The position numbers were made by a program, and so were the translations under genes. A model generated the notes under the pieces. The model worked only from the letters and a program-made list of their open reading frames with translations, was not told the origin of the DNA and did no database searches. A DNA stretch of 14,906 bases from an uncultured Beijerinckiaceae bacterium. GTDB lineage: Bacteria; Pseudomonadota; Alphaproteobacteria; Rhizobiales; Beijerinckiaceae. This document shows positions 1-7,775 of the stretch, in pieces (the stretch's first letter is position 1; every line of letters starts with the position of its first letter). The stretch covers positions 1-14,906 of the forward strand of contig CALMGA010000528.1 of NCBI GenBank assembly GCA_937863205.1, read 5' to 3'.

Positions 1-649
1 ATTGTGAAAAGCTCCTGGCCGACGCCGTCAATGCCAACCTGCCAAAGTAGTGCTATGACGCCGACTCATAGGCTTCCAATCGCCGGATCGGGATGGCGAT
101 CAGGTGACTCCACACGCGGGCGATCGCGCGCCACGTCGAGCGGGCAATCAACGCATCCTCGAACCGATGCGCGGTCGATCGAGGTCGAGATGCCGGAGCG
201 ACCCGCAGGGGTCGATCGGGCGACCACGCCCAAGATGTTCATCCGCGCGAAAAGAATACGATCCTTGTTGCGTTTCGCGGCGCCTCCCGACGCCTTCTCG
301 CGCGCAGGCCCGGTTCAGGTGAGCGGGCCTTGTTGATCGTCGCCGTCGTGACGTCCCCGCGGTCGGTCCTGTCAAGATCGCTGGGCAGGCGGGTGCGATG
401 GGCGGGGAACGGGACGAGCGTCGTCGCGCCGCGACCGGCGTTCGGAGGGTTGAGGATAATTGGCATGTGTCCGGTCTCGTAGCGTTGGACCACCATGCAC
501 GTGCGAATCATCCTGGTTAGCCGGGCACACGAATTAGCAGATCGGTGACGGTGGCCGATGCACCTCGAATCAACGTCGCATGGACGGCAGGTGCAGAAGC
601 GGGCGTGAACCGTTCGTTCGCGCTCCTGCGAACTCGCAGCGTTGGCGCC
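1..649. other. Left flank with no recognisable gene
   Basis: No reading frame here looks like a known protein on either strand. The longest frames are GC-bias artefacts, rich in Arg, Ser and Pro, without a ribosome binding site or family motif. The only structure noted is the near-palindromic repeat at 53-72, which recurs near the right edge, so part of this stretch may be decayed mobile-element DNA. A short inverted repeat (CTGCGA / TCGCAG, 626-639) lies just beyond the stop codon of the neighbouring Tat-signal gene and could be a weak transcript end. Confidence 0.5.
53..72. repeat. Near-palindromic 20-bp repeat, left copy
   Basis: The sequence CTATGACGCCGACTCATAGG contains arms CTATGA and TCATAG around a 7-base centre. 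A copy differing at one position lies at 13592-13611. The 11-mer GGCTTCCAATC overlaps the end of this copy (71-81) and also recurs about 50 bases past the right copy. Read on the plus strand the shared core gives Tyr-Asp-Ala-Asp-Ser, a string resembling the YDAD segment of IS5-type transposases, so both copies may be remnants of related insertion sequences. That last point is speculative. Confidence 0.5.
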
Positions 650-1321
650 TCAACGCGACGCTTCCTCCGCCGTCGCGACGCGCACCGCATCGGCCGTAAC
701 CTTGAAGATCTCGGTCGAGAGCGGATGCGGGCGGTTCGCGTTCTCCTTGGCGACCTGCCCCACCAGATCGCGTTGCTTGGCATCGTTGACTGGCCACATC
801 ATCAGGAGATCCCTCGCGGGGACGGCGGCGAAGGCTTCGGGTCCGAGCTGGGCAAGAAGACGTCCGCGAAGCTTCGGAAGGAGGAGGCGGGCGGCATCGT
901 ACCCATCACCCTTGGCGACGAAGAGGGCGCCGCCGTCCGTCGGCGGCGGCGTCCCGGCGGTCGGAAGCTCGCTCGACATGTCCTCGAGATTGGCCAGCGC
1001 GCGCCCATGCAAGGCGTCGGAGGCGACGCCCCAAGGTTTCAGCATCGGTTGTTCGATGTACTCGTCCGTCTTTCCGCGGTCGATCGCGTAGGCGACGACG
1101 AGTTTGGCCGAGAACGGGAGGCGGACCAGCCCGGGATACGCGTCCGCGAAATAGGCCGGCAGGAGCTTGGGACGGAGCAAGGGAGCTGCTTGGTCCCAAT
1201 CGAGCGGCTTGTGGCTGCCGATAGGATCGGCGCGCCCGACAGATGACAACGCCGCCATGCCGTAGAAGGTGCCGGCGATGCTCGCGAGAATGTCTCGCCG
1301 GCCCGGTCGTGTCACACTCAT
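650..1321 (-). CDS. Tat-exported DUF1444 (YtpQ)-like protein
   Basis: This is a 223-residue protein of unknown function. The chosen ATG follows AAGGGTGG at a suitable distance, and gives an N-terminus with a twin-arginine signal: GRRDILAS at 8-15, then a hydrophobic stretch to about residue 27 and a likely cleavage after the Ala near 31. The mature part resembles the YtpQ/UPF0354 (DUF1444) family: an ALANLED-like segment near 108-114, GDGYDAARLLLP at 138-149, and an AVPARDLLMM segment at 166-175 followed by an acidic turn. Classical YtpQ proteins lack a signal, so export (or Tat-dependent folding with a cofactor) would be unusual. It is separated from paoC by about 400 bases and a strong palindrome, so it is probably its own transcript. 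The family match comes from recalled motifs and is moderately sure. The Tat signal is read directly. Confidence 0.7.
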   Translation of the reverse strand: MSVTRPGRRDILASIAGTFYGMAALSSVGRADPIGSHKPLDWDQAAPLLRPKLLPAYFADAYPGLVRLPFSAKLVVAYAIDRGKTDEYIEQPMLKPWGVASDALHGRALANLEDMSSELPTAGTPPPTDGGALFVAKGDGYDAARLLLPKLRGRLLAQLGPEAFAAVPARDLLMMWPVNDAKQRDLVGQVAKENANRPHPLSTEIFKVTADAVRVATAEEASR

Positions 1322-1725
1322 TCTGCCACCCTTGTCGCCGCCACGCAGCATCCGCCGATCCATATGCCTCAACGCAGGGCAGAGGCTAAGCCGTTGATGT
1401 CAGCTCCTGCCGGGAGCAGACGTCCGCTAAGATTCCGCAGCGAGCTGGGGCACGTTACGACGACGTTCCTTGTTGACCGACGATCAACGAGTAGCAGGCG
1501 CCAAAGGGCCCCGGTGTGATCCTCGTCCACGTCCAGATCGCAACTTCTCGCATTCGCTTGTATGCCACCGTGCCAGCGAAGCCCCATGACGATACGGCCG
1601 TCCACTTCCGCACCGTAATCGGCCGCTGCGCCGACGACCCCGCCTCGAGCCTCGACGGCTTGCCCTTCGCTCGGATCGTCGTCGCATGCGACGACGATCC
1701 GAGCGTGAATGCTGCGGTCGAACGC
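1322..1725. other. Intergenic region between paoC and the Tat-DUF1444 gene
   Basis: No credible gene was found in these 404 bases. A 78-codon minus-strand frame (1369-1605) has no ribosome binding site or family resemblance. The stretch holds the 38-bp palindrome at 1668-1705 and a smaller inverted repeat, GTTGA-7 bases-TCAAC, at 1472-1488. The leader and promoter of the Tat-DUF1444 gene must lie here on the minus strand, but no convincing -35/-10 pair could be singled out. Confidence 0.5.
1668..1705. terminator. 38-bp perfect palindrome, probable terminator of the lut-pao operon
   Basis: Two 19-base arms are perfectly complementary with no spacer; the centre reads GTCGCATGCGAC and the outer ends CGCTCGGATC / GATCCGAGCG. 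It begins 20 bases beyond the paoC stop codon on the minus strand, the place for a transcript end. It lacks a clear T-run on either side, so classical Rho-independent termination is not proven. It could also act as a 3' stabilising hairpin or a dimeric-protein site. Confidence 0.6.
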
Positions 1726-3954
1726 TCAAGTCAGAAGCTTGTCCATGACGATCGGCAACTCGCGGATGCGCTTGCCGGTCGCGTGGTAGACCGCGTTGGC
1801 GACTGCCGCGGCCGTGCCGACGATGCCGAGCTCGCCGATACCCTTGGCGCCGAGCGGATTGATCTCGTCGTCCTCCTCGGGAACCATGATCACGTCGACC
1901 GCCGGCACGTCCGCGTTGACCGCCATCAGGTACTCGCCCAGGCTGTCGTTGACGTAGCGTCCCCGCTTCGCGTCGATCTCCGTCGCCTCAAGCAGGGCGG
2001 AGCCGAGACCCCAGATCATCCCGCCCATGTACTGGCTCCGGGCCGTACGCTGGTTGATGATGCGGCCCGCGGCGAAGGCGCCCGTCATGCGGGGCACACG
2101 GAGCTCGCGCGTGAGGCGGTGCACGCGTACCTCGACGAACTCGGCGCCAAAGGCGAACATCAGGGGCTTGCCGTCCTTCGACTCGTCGCCGCGCGCCTGG
2201 TTGGCGAACGGCACTTGGCCCTTGCGCAGCTTGTCCAGGATCTCCGGCTTCTTGCCGGGTGGCACGAACTCGCCGACTTCGCTGACCTCGCCCACGTCCA
2301 GCCGCGCGAAGGCGGCCGCACGGGCGTCCTCCGCCGGCATGTCGTTGCCGAAGCGCGCCCTGATCTTGTCGGTGGCCAAGCAAATGGCCGAGCCGAGCGA
2401 CGCGGTGGAGAGCGAGTTGCTCGAGGCGGGAGCGGCCGGCAGCCGGGAGTCGCCCATCACCACCTCCACCCGCCCCGGGTCGAGCCGCAGGGCCTGGGCG
2501 GCGATCTGGCCCAGCGCCGTATAGGTCCCTTGGCCGGAGTCCTGGCCCGCCACCTCGACCCTGGCCTTGCCGTCGACGCTCAGCGTCACCCGCGCGGTCG
2601 CCGGCGCCATGTGGGTGGGGTAGCTGGCCGTGGCGCAGCCGTACCCGATCAGCCAGTCGCCCTCGCGCATCGACTCCGGCCGCGGGTCGCGCTTGCTCCA
2701 CCCGAAGCTCGCCGCCCCCTCGTCGTAGCACCGCATCAGCGACCTGCTGGTGAACCGTGCTCCGTCGACAGGGCTTTCGCGAATGTCGTTGATGCGACGC
2801 AGCTCGACCGGGTCCATGCCCAGCGCCACGGCGAGCTCGTCCATCGCGCTCTCGAGCGCGTACATGTAGGGCATCTCGACTGGCGCGCGCATGAAGCCCG
2901 ACGACTGCCGGTCGGCCTTGACCATGTTGACCCGGGTCCGGATCGCGGGCTTGCCGTACATCGCGGTGGTGACGCCGAAGCCAGCTAGGGGATAGTCGTC
3001 CTGCCGGGACTGCATTTCCCAGCTCTCGTGCCCGTAGGCGAGCAGGTGGCCCTTGCGGTCCGCCCCCAACCGAACGACATGCCTCGTCTCGGCCCGGTAC
3101 GTCGCCAATGTGAAGCCCTGGTTCCGCGTCACGACGTTGCGGACGGGTCGCCCGAGATCGCGCGCGGCGCCGGCGATGAGCGCCGTGCGCTGGGTCATGA
3201 AGCCCTTGCCGCCGAAGGCCCCGCCCATGAACGCATTCTCGACCCGAACCATGGACGGGTCGATTCCCATCATCGTCGCCGCCCCGTTCGCGAGTTCGAC
3301 CACGAACTGGCTCGGTTCACGGATCAACAGTTCGCCCCCCGACCAGGACGCCGTGGTCGAGTACAGCTCGATGGCGTTCTGGTGCTGCGCCGGGGTGCGG
3401 TAGTCGCCCTCGATCCTCACGGGTGCGGCGGCGAACGCCGCGTCGAAGTCGCCGGCGTGCTTCTCCTTTCCGGACAGCGCATCGGGATGGGTGATCGCCG
3501 CGCCGGGGCTGTCCATCGTCGACGCGGGCGTCGCGGCGGCGTATCGCACGACGATGCGGTGCGACGCGTCGCGCGCGATCTCGTAGGTCTCGGCGACGAT
3601 CATCGCGATGATCTGCCCGTCGTTGCGGATCTCCGGTCCGACAAGGGGCATGTTGGTGTCGGACACGTAGCCGCCCTTCTGCGTGTAGGGCGTCGCGACC
3701 CGGGGGGGTGCGTTCTCGTGAGTGTAGACCTTGACGACGTCCGTCAGGGCTTCGGCGGCCGAGGTGTCGATCGACAGCACGCGGCCGCGCGCTACGGCGC
3801 TGGTCAGGAAATAGGCCTGGAGCGGCGCCGTCTCGGGCGCATCGGCCGCGTAGACGAGGCCGCCGGTGACCTTGGCGGCCGATTCCGATCGGCGGATCGG
3901 CGCTCCCATTCTCGCGAGCGGCTCCGAATTCATGCTGCCGGGCCGATCCATCAT
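1726..3954 (-). CDS. paoC: Periplasmic aldehyde oxidoreductase, molybdopterin subunit PaoC
   Basis: This 742-residue catalytic subunit belongs to the xanthine oxidase family, close in length to E. coli PaoC/YagR (about 730). It binds the molybdenum cofactor and oxidises aldehydes to acids by hydroxylation with water. Visible motifs are GGAFGGK at 244-250, GFMRAPVE at 353-360 with the family Arg at 356, GQDSGQGTYT at 470-479, and GAKGIGELG at 702-710, whose Glu708 is the expected catalytic base. It has no signal peptide; in the characterised system it crosses the membrane by riding with PaoA. The start is the first of two consecutive ATGs, preceded by GGAG and overlapping the paoB stop as ATGA. 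A longer in-frame extension upstream only overlaps paoB and is rejected. The substrate is not readable from sequence; other molybdenum hydroxylases share the fold, but the PaoB partner points to the Pao type. Confidence 0.9.
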   Translation of the reverse strand: MMDRPGSMNSEPLARMGAPIRRSESAAKVTGGLVYAADAPETAPLQAYFLTSAVARGRVLSIDTSAAEALTDVVKVYTHENAPPRVATPYTQKGGYVSDTNMPLVGPEIRNDGQIIAMIVAETYEIARDASHRIVVRYAAATPASTMDSPGAAITHPDALSGKEKHAGDFDAAFAAAPVRIEGDYRTPAQHQNAIELYSTTASWSGGELLIREPSQFVVELANGAATMMGIDPSMVRVENAFMGGAFGGKGFMTQRTALIAGAARDLGRPVRNVVTRNQGFTLATYRAETRHVVRLGADRKGHLLAYGHESWEMQSRQDDYPLAGFGVTTAMYGKPAIRTRVNMVKADRQSSGFMRAPVEMPYMYALESAMDELAVALGMDPVELRRINDIRESPVDGARFTSRSLMRCYDEGAASFGWSKRDPRPESMREGDWLIGYGCATASYPTHMAPATARVTLSVDGKARVEVAGQDSGQGTYTALGQIAAQALRLDPGRVEVVMGDSRLPAAPASSNSLSTASLGSAICLATDKIRARFGNDMPAEDARAAAFARLDVGEVSEVGEFVPPGKKPEILDKLRKGQVPFANQARGDESKDGKPLMFAFGAEFVEVRVHRLTRELRVPRMTGAFAAGRIINQRTARSQYMGGMIWGLGSALLEATEIDAKRGRYVNDSLGEYLMAVNADVPAVDVIMVPEEDDEINPLGAKGIGELGIVGTAAAVANAVYHATGKRIRELPIVMDKLLT

Positions 3955-4967
3955 CCAATCTCCATTGCCTGCGCGTCCAGGAGCGCGCGCACGATCGTCG
4001 CTTTGCCCAGCGCGACCTTGTAGCCGTTGTGCTCGCGCACCTCCGCGTCCTGGAACTCGACTTGCGCCGCGACCTCCGCGACCGCCTCGGTCAGGCTCTG
4101 GCCGCGCAGCATCGCCTCGGCTCGGTGCGCCCGCCAAGGGATCGTCGCGACTCCCCCCAATCCGATCCTGACGTCCCGCACGACCCCGCCATCAAGATCG
4201 AGCGCCACAGCGGCGCTGGCGTTGGCGAAGGCGTAGCTCTCCCGATCGCGGATCTTCCGATATAGGGAGCGCCGCCGCGGGCCTCCGGGTATGACGAACG
4301 CCGTGATGAGTTCGCCAGGCGCCAGGGTGGTCTCGACGTGGGGCGTCGCGCCGGGCAAACGGTGCAGGTCCGCGAAGGCCAGCGTGCGCATGCCGGACCT
4401 GCCCAGCACCTCCACGCGGGCGTCGAGCGCGACGAGGGCAGGGGCCCAGTCGCCGGGGTAAAGTGCGATGCATTGTTCGCTCGTGCCGAGCACGGCGTGT
4501 CCCCGGTTGGCGCCGTCGAGCGCGGCGCAGCCCGAGCCCGGCACGCGCTTGTTGCACTGCTCGTAGCTCGTGTCCCGAAAGTAAGAGCAGCGCGTGCGCT
4601 GCAGGACGTTGCCACCGAGGCGGGCCATGACGCGCAGCTGCTGCGAGGCGGCCTGCCACAAGCTCTCGGTCAAGAGCGGGTAGTCGCGCACCATCGCCGC
4701 GTCGGATTGCAGCTTCGCCATCGAGACCAGCGCGCCGATCCGCACCTCCTCGTCGGTGCGGACGATCCGGTGCATCGCCTCGTCGCGGATCGCCGTGATG
4801 TCGACGACCACCGTCGGCCGCATGACGTCCAGCTTCATCAGGTCGACCAAGGTCGTGCCGCCGCTCTTGTACTGGACGGACGCGGTCTCGTAGGCGCTCG
4901 CCGGCACGGAGGCGAGCGCGACGGCGGCGGCGGCGTCCGTCGGCGCTTCGTAGGTGAACGGACGCAT
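3951..4967 (-). CDS. paoB: Periplasmic aldehyde oxidoreductase, FAD and [4Fe-4S] subunit PaoB
   Basis: This 338-residue FAD-binding subunit of the molybdenum hydroxylase passes electrons from the molybdenum subunit via iron-sulfur clusters to FAD. Flavin-binding loops are seen as YKSGGTTLVDLMKL at 33-46 and MARLGGNV at 114-121. Directly after the second loop is an insert with four cysteines (127, 138, 147 and 166) in the contexts RTRCSYF, EQCNK, GSGCA and SEQCIAL. This is the insert that gives PaoB-type proteins an additional [4Fe-4S] cluster and separates them from ordinary xanthine dehydrogenase FAD subunits. The start ATG overlaps the paoA stop as TGATG. The stop overlaps the paoC start as ATGA, implying translational coupling. 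It is about 20 residues longer than E. coli PaoB. Confidence 0.9.
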   Translation of the reverse strand: MRPFTYEAPTDAAAAVALASVPASAYETASVQYKSGGTTLVDLMKLDVMRPTVVVDITAIRDEAMHRIVRTDEEVRIGALVSMAKLQSDAAMVRDYPLLTESLWQAASQQLRVMARLGGNVLQRTRCSYFRDTSYEQCNKRVPGSGCAALDGANRGHAVLGTSEQCIALYPGDWAPALVALDARVEVLGRSGMRTLAFADLHRLPGATPHVETTLAPGELITAFVIPGGPRRRSLYRKIRDRESYAFANASAAVALDLDGGVVRDVRIGLGGVATIPWRAHRAEAMLRGQSLTEAVAEVAAQVEFQDAEVREHNGYKVALGKATIVRALLDAQAMEIG

Positions 4968-5629
4968 CAACCCTTCTCCATCTCGGTCTTGGCCTGCCTG
5001 ATGGCCGCGACGATGTTGGGGTAGGCCGCGCACCGGCACAGGTTGCCGCTCATGTACTCGCGGATGTCCTTGTCCGAGCCGGCGTGACCCTCGTGGACGC
5101 AGGTGATCGCGGACATGATCTGGCCCGAAGTGCAGTAGCCGCACTGGAAGCCGTCGTGGTCGATGAAGGCCTGCTGCATGGGATGCAGGACGCCGTGCGT
5201 GGCGAGACCCTCGACCGTGGTGATCCGCTGGCCCTGCGCCGCGACGGTGAGGGTCAGGCAGGCAAGGTGGCGCTCGCCGTCGATGTGGACGGTGCAGGCG
5301 CCGCACTGCCCCTGGTCGCAGCCCTTCTTCGATCCGGTGAGGCCGAGCTTCTCGCGCAGCGCATCGAGGAGCGTCATGCGCGTGTCGACGAGGACGGGGT
5401 GGTCGGCGCCGTTGACGGACAGCACGACTTCGCGCGTCAGAGGCGTTGTTCTCATGTTCGCTGGATCCTGTGCGGCGGCCGCTTCCGGCCGCAAGGAAAG
5501 GGAGGCGGCCACGGCCACTCCGGTGGAGAGAACGGTGCGGCGATCGATCAGATGCCAGCTCACGGTGTGGACCTCTACTCTGCCGATGGCGGACGGCGGT
5601 GGGTCCGACCCTTGCCGTCCATGGTTCAT
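4967..5629 (-). CDS. paoA: Periplasmic aldehyde oxidoreductase, Tat-exported [2Fe-2S] subunit PaoA
   Basis: This is the iron-sulfur subunit carrying the export signal for the whole PaoABC complex. With the ATG at 5629 it has 220 residues. The twin-arginine segment IDRRTVLSTG lies at 28-37, followed by an Ala/Leu-rich stretch ending near AAAAQ at 50-54. The N-terminal [2Fe-2S] motif uses Cys104, 109, 112 and 124; the second uses Cys163, 166, 198 and 200 (CGYCTSGQ and LCRC). The start is uncertain. The ATG at 5629 overlaps the lutC stop as ATGA but lacks a Shine-Dalgarno. A GTG at 5563, 8 bases after AGAGG, would give a more compact signal peptide beginning Met-Ser-Trp-His. Either way export by Tat is clear. 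The family is characterised as oxidising aldehydes, including aromatic ones, in the periplasm. Confidence 0.9.
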   Translation of the reverse strand: MNHGRQGSDPPPSAIGRVEVHTVSWHLIDRRTVLSTGVAVAASLSLRPEAAAAQDPANMRTTPLTREVVLSVNGADHPVLVDTRMTLLDALREKLGLTGSKKGCDQGQCGACTVHIDGERHLACLTLTVAAQGQRITTVEGLATHGVLHPMQQAFIDHDGFQCGYCTSGQIMSAITCVHEGHAGSDKDIREYMSGNLCRCAAYPNIVAAIRQAKTEMEKG

Positions 5630-6219
5630 TGGGTTCGGGCCAGCATCAGAACGCACAGCGACCGGACGCCCTGGGCGCCGTGGATCAGCACGCCCTCGAT
5701 GTCGGCGGTGGCCGATGGGCCTGTCTGGAAGACGGCGTAGTGGGTACGGCGCCACTCCGGGCGCCGGTAGGCGTGATGGATGTTCGGCACGATGTCGGCC
5801 GGGTCGAGCAGCACGATGAGGTGCTGCGGCAAGTAGCCGAGCGTGTTGATCCCGAGCCCCTCGTCGGTGAGGCAGACCGAGCCGGTCTCCGCGACGCCGA
5901 AGGCCGCGCGCACCACGCCGACGTCGACGTCGGCCAGGTCCGTCGGCCGGGTGTCCGGTCCCAGCATCCTGTTGCCCTCGATCTCGGGCGCGTGGGAGCA
6001 GACGACCTTCGCGCCGGCCAGCCTGCGCCGCACGGGGGCGAGCGGATCGTCGGCGACCGGCTGGAGGAACTCGCCGCCCATGCGGGTCAAGGTCTCGCCG
6101 AAGGCCGCCAGCAGGTCCGCCGGCTTGCGGTCGTCGAACAGGGGCACCACCGGATCGGGCCGGTCGACCTTCGGCAGGTGCGCGCGCACCGCCGCCAGGA
6201 TGTCGTCGCGCGCGCTCAC
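5626..6219 (-). CDS. lutC: Lactate utilization protein LutC (LUD domain)
   Basis: This 197-residue LUD-domain protein is the smallest part of the LutABC complex that oxidises L-lactate to pyruvate in the cytoplasm. The GTG start overlaps the lutB stop as GTGA and gives MSARDDILAAVRAHL, the usual short N-terminal helix of LutC. Family marks are the VGVVRAAFGVAETGSVCL region at 100-117 (the conserved AETGS) and the PADIVPNIHHAY segment at 140-151. Length is near the family norm. The biochemical role of LutC within the complex is not settled; it lacks cysteine clusters of its own. The stop overlaps the paoA start, tying lactate oxidation to the aldehyde oxidoreductase genes in one transcript. 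Confidence 0.88.
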   Translation of the reverse strand: MSARDDILAAVRAHLPKVDRPDPVVPLFDDRKPADLLAAFGETLTRMGGEFLQPVADDPLAPVRRRLAGAKVVCSHAPEIEGNRMLGPDTRPTDLADVDVGVVRAAFGVAETGSVCLTDEGLGINTLGYLPQHLIVLLDPADIVPNIHHAYRRPEWRRTHYAVFQTGPSATADIEGVLIHGAQGVRSLCVLMLARTQ

Positions 6220-7775
6220 GGCTTCGCTCCGCGGTTGTCGCGGTACCACTGGTGGAAGGTCTGCTTGGGGGCGTGCGGCACCTCGCGCTTGCGTCCCCAG
6301 GTGTTGAGGCGGTTGTAGACGATGAAGCGCGGGAGGTGGCGCAACGCGCTGTCCGCAACCGGCAGCGCGGCGCGGTACAGCCTGGGGCTGGCGAGGAGCG
6401 CGCCGGCCGCCTTCATCATCGCCTTCTTGAGCAGGGGCAGCTCGTGCGTTTCGGCGAGCACCTTGCGCCAAGCCGCGATCTGCTCGTGGATGTTGATCTT
6501 GACCGGGCACACGTTGGTGCAGGAGCCGTTGAGCGTCGAGGCGAAGGGCAGCTTCGAGTACTTGCGCGCGGAGAAGGTCGGATCGAGGATGAGGCCGATC
6601 GGCCCGGCGTAGGTCGCGCCGTAGGACAGGCCGCCGCTGCGCCGGAACACCGGGCAGGTGTTCATGCAGGCGCCGCAGCGGATGCACTTCAGCGACGACC
6701 AGAACTGCTCCATGCCCAGCCGCTCGGAGCGGCCGTTGTCGACCAGCACCACGTGCATCTCGCCGCCTTTGCGCGACCCGCGGAAGTGCGACGTGTACTG
6801 GGTCATCGGCGAACCCAGCGCCGAGCGCGACAGCAGGCGCACCAGCACGGCGAGGTGGTCGAGGGTGGGCACCACCTTCTCGATGCCGGCCGACACGATG
6901 TGCAGCGGCGGCGTGTTGGCGCTGAGGTCGGCGTTGCCCTCGTTGGTGCAGACCACGACGGTGCCCGTTTCCGCGACGGCGAAGTTGCAGCCGGTCATGC
7001 CGGCATCGGCCGACAGGATCAGCGGCCGGGTCGCTTCGCGCTGCCGCTCGGCCAAGTAGTGCACGTCGGTCGTGTCCGGATCGGAGCCGAGCTTCTCCGC
7101 GAACACCGCAGCCACGTCGGTGCGCAACTTGTGCACCGCCGGCACCACGACGTGGCTGGGCGCCTCGCCGTCGAGCTGCTGGATGCGCTCGCCGAGGTCT
7201 GTCTCGATCACCTCGACGTCGTGCGCCCTCATGAACTCGCGGAAGCCACACTCCTCCGTCAGCATCGACTTCGACTTGATCAGCCGCTTGGCGCCATGCC
7301 CGCGCAGGATGTCCAGGACGATGCGGTTGTGCTCGCCCGCGTCGCGCGCCCAGTGCACATGGATCCCTTGCGCGCGGGCGTTGGCCTCGAATCGGTCGAG
7401 GTAGCGGTCGAGGTTGGCGAGGGTGTGCTCCTTGATCGCCGAGGCGAGGTCGCGCAGCTCCTCCCACTCGGGCAGCCCGTGCATCTCGCGGTCGCGCTTC
7501 TGGCGCAGGTCCCAGAGCCGCTCGTCGTGCATCTTCTCGTGCTCGGTCGCGGCGATGAAGCGGTTCGCCGCCTCTGATTGGTCGACCGGCCGGTCGCCGC
7601 GGATCCTGGCGCCGCGCGGTTGCGGCTCGGGCTGCTTTGCCCGCAACGGCTTGGACGTGCCCTCCGCGTGGTCCAAGCGCCGACCGTCGCGCTTCGCGCC
7701 CTCGCCCGGACCGGGGGCGAGCAGGTCGCGATGGATGATGTGATCCGTCCGTGTCGACTGCAGCACGTCGCTCAT
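6216..7775 (-). CDS. lutB: Lactate utilization iron-sulfur protein LutB
   Basis: This 519-residue protein has a LUD domain followed by a ferredoxin-like iron-sulfur region, the electron-carrying core of the LutABC lactate-oxidising complex. The LUD part runs from about residue 70 to 330, with GCNFAVAETGTVVV at 262-275. The first cluster motif CIRCGACMNTCP (364-375) is complete. The second site reads LNGSCTNVCP, so Asn416 sits where B. subtilis LutB and E. coli YkgF carry the first cysteine of the CxxC motif (Cys419 and Cys423 remain). The first 65 or so residues, rich in Pro, Arg and charged residues, extend beyond the usual LutB start. The ATG overlaps the lutA stop as ATGA, but a later start near residue 70 cannot be excluded. 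Confidence 0.9.
   Translation of the reverse strand: MSDVLQSTRTDHIIHRDLLAPGPGEGAKRDGRRLDHAEGTSKPLRAKQPEPQPRGARIRGDRPVDQSEAANRFIAATEHEKMHDERLWDLRQKRDREMHGLPEWEELRDLASAIKEHTLANLDRYLDRFEANARAQGIHVHWARDAGEHNRIVLDILRGHGAKRLIKSKSMLTEECGFREFMRAHDVEVIETDLGERIQQLDGEAPSHVVVPAVHKLRTDVAAVFAEKLGSDPDTTDVHYLAERQREATRPLILSADAGMTGCNFAVAETGTVVVCTNEGNADLSANTPPLHIVSAGIEKVVPTLDHLAVLVRLLSRSALGSPMTQYTSHFRGSRKGGEMHVVLVDNGRSERLGMEQFWSSLKCIRCGACMNTCPVFRRSGGLSYGATYAGPIGLILDPTFSARKYSKLPFASTLNGSCTNVCPVKINIHEQIAAWRKVLAETHELPLLKKAMMKAAGALLASPRLYRAALPVADSALRHLPRFIVYNRLNTWGRKREVPHAPKQTFHQWYRDNRGAKP

Noticed and set aside
239..511. 90-codon minus-strand frame in the left flank
   Set aside because: No recognisable motif and no ribosome binding site, and its tail is Arg-rich as in background frames.
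545..1246. 233-codon plus-strand open frame
   Set aside because: It is antisense to the Tat-signal gene, which has a ribosome site and a coherent signal peptide. The plus frame has neither.
1369..1605. 78-codon minus-strand frame between paoC and the Tat-DUF1444 gene
   Set aside because: No Shine-Dalgarno and no resemblance to a family. It might be a degenerate dispersed intergenic repeat, but that could not be supported.
1516..2988. 490-codon plus-strand open frame
   Set aside because: It is antisense to paoC, with Arg/Ala/Val/His-rich composition typical of GC-rich shadow frames and no family motifs.
3028..4023. 331-codon plus-strand open frame
   Set aside because: It is antisense to paoC and the end of paoB, with shadow composition.
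6252..7577. 441-codon plus-strand open frame
   Set aside because: It is the antisense shadow of lutB, with low-complexity composition and no ribosome site.
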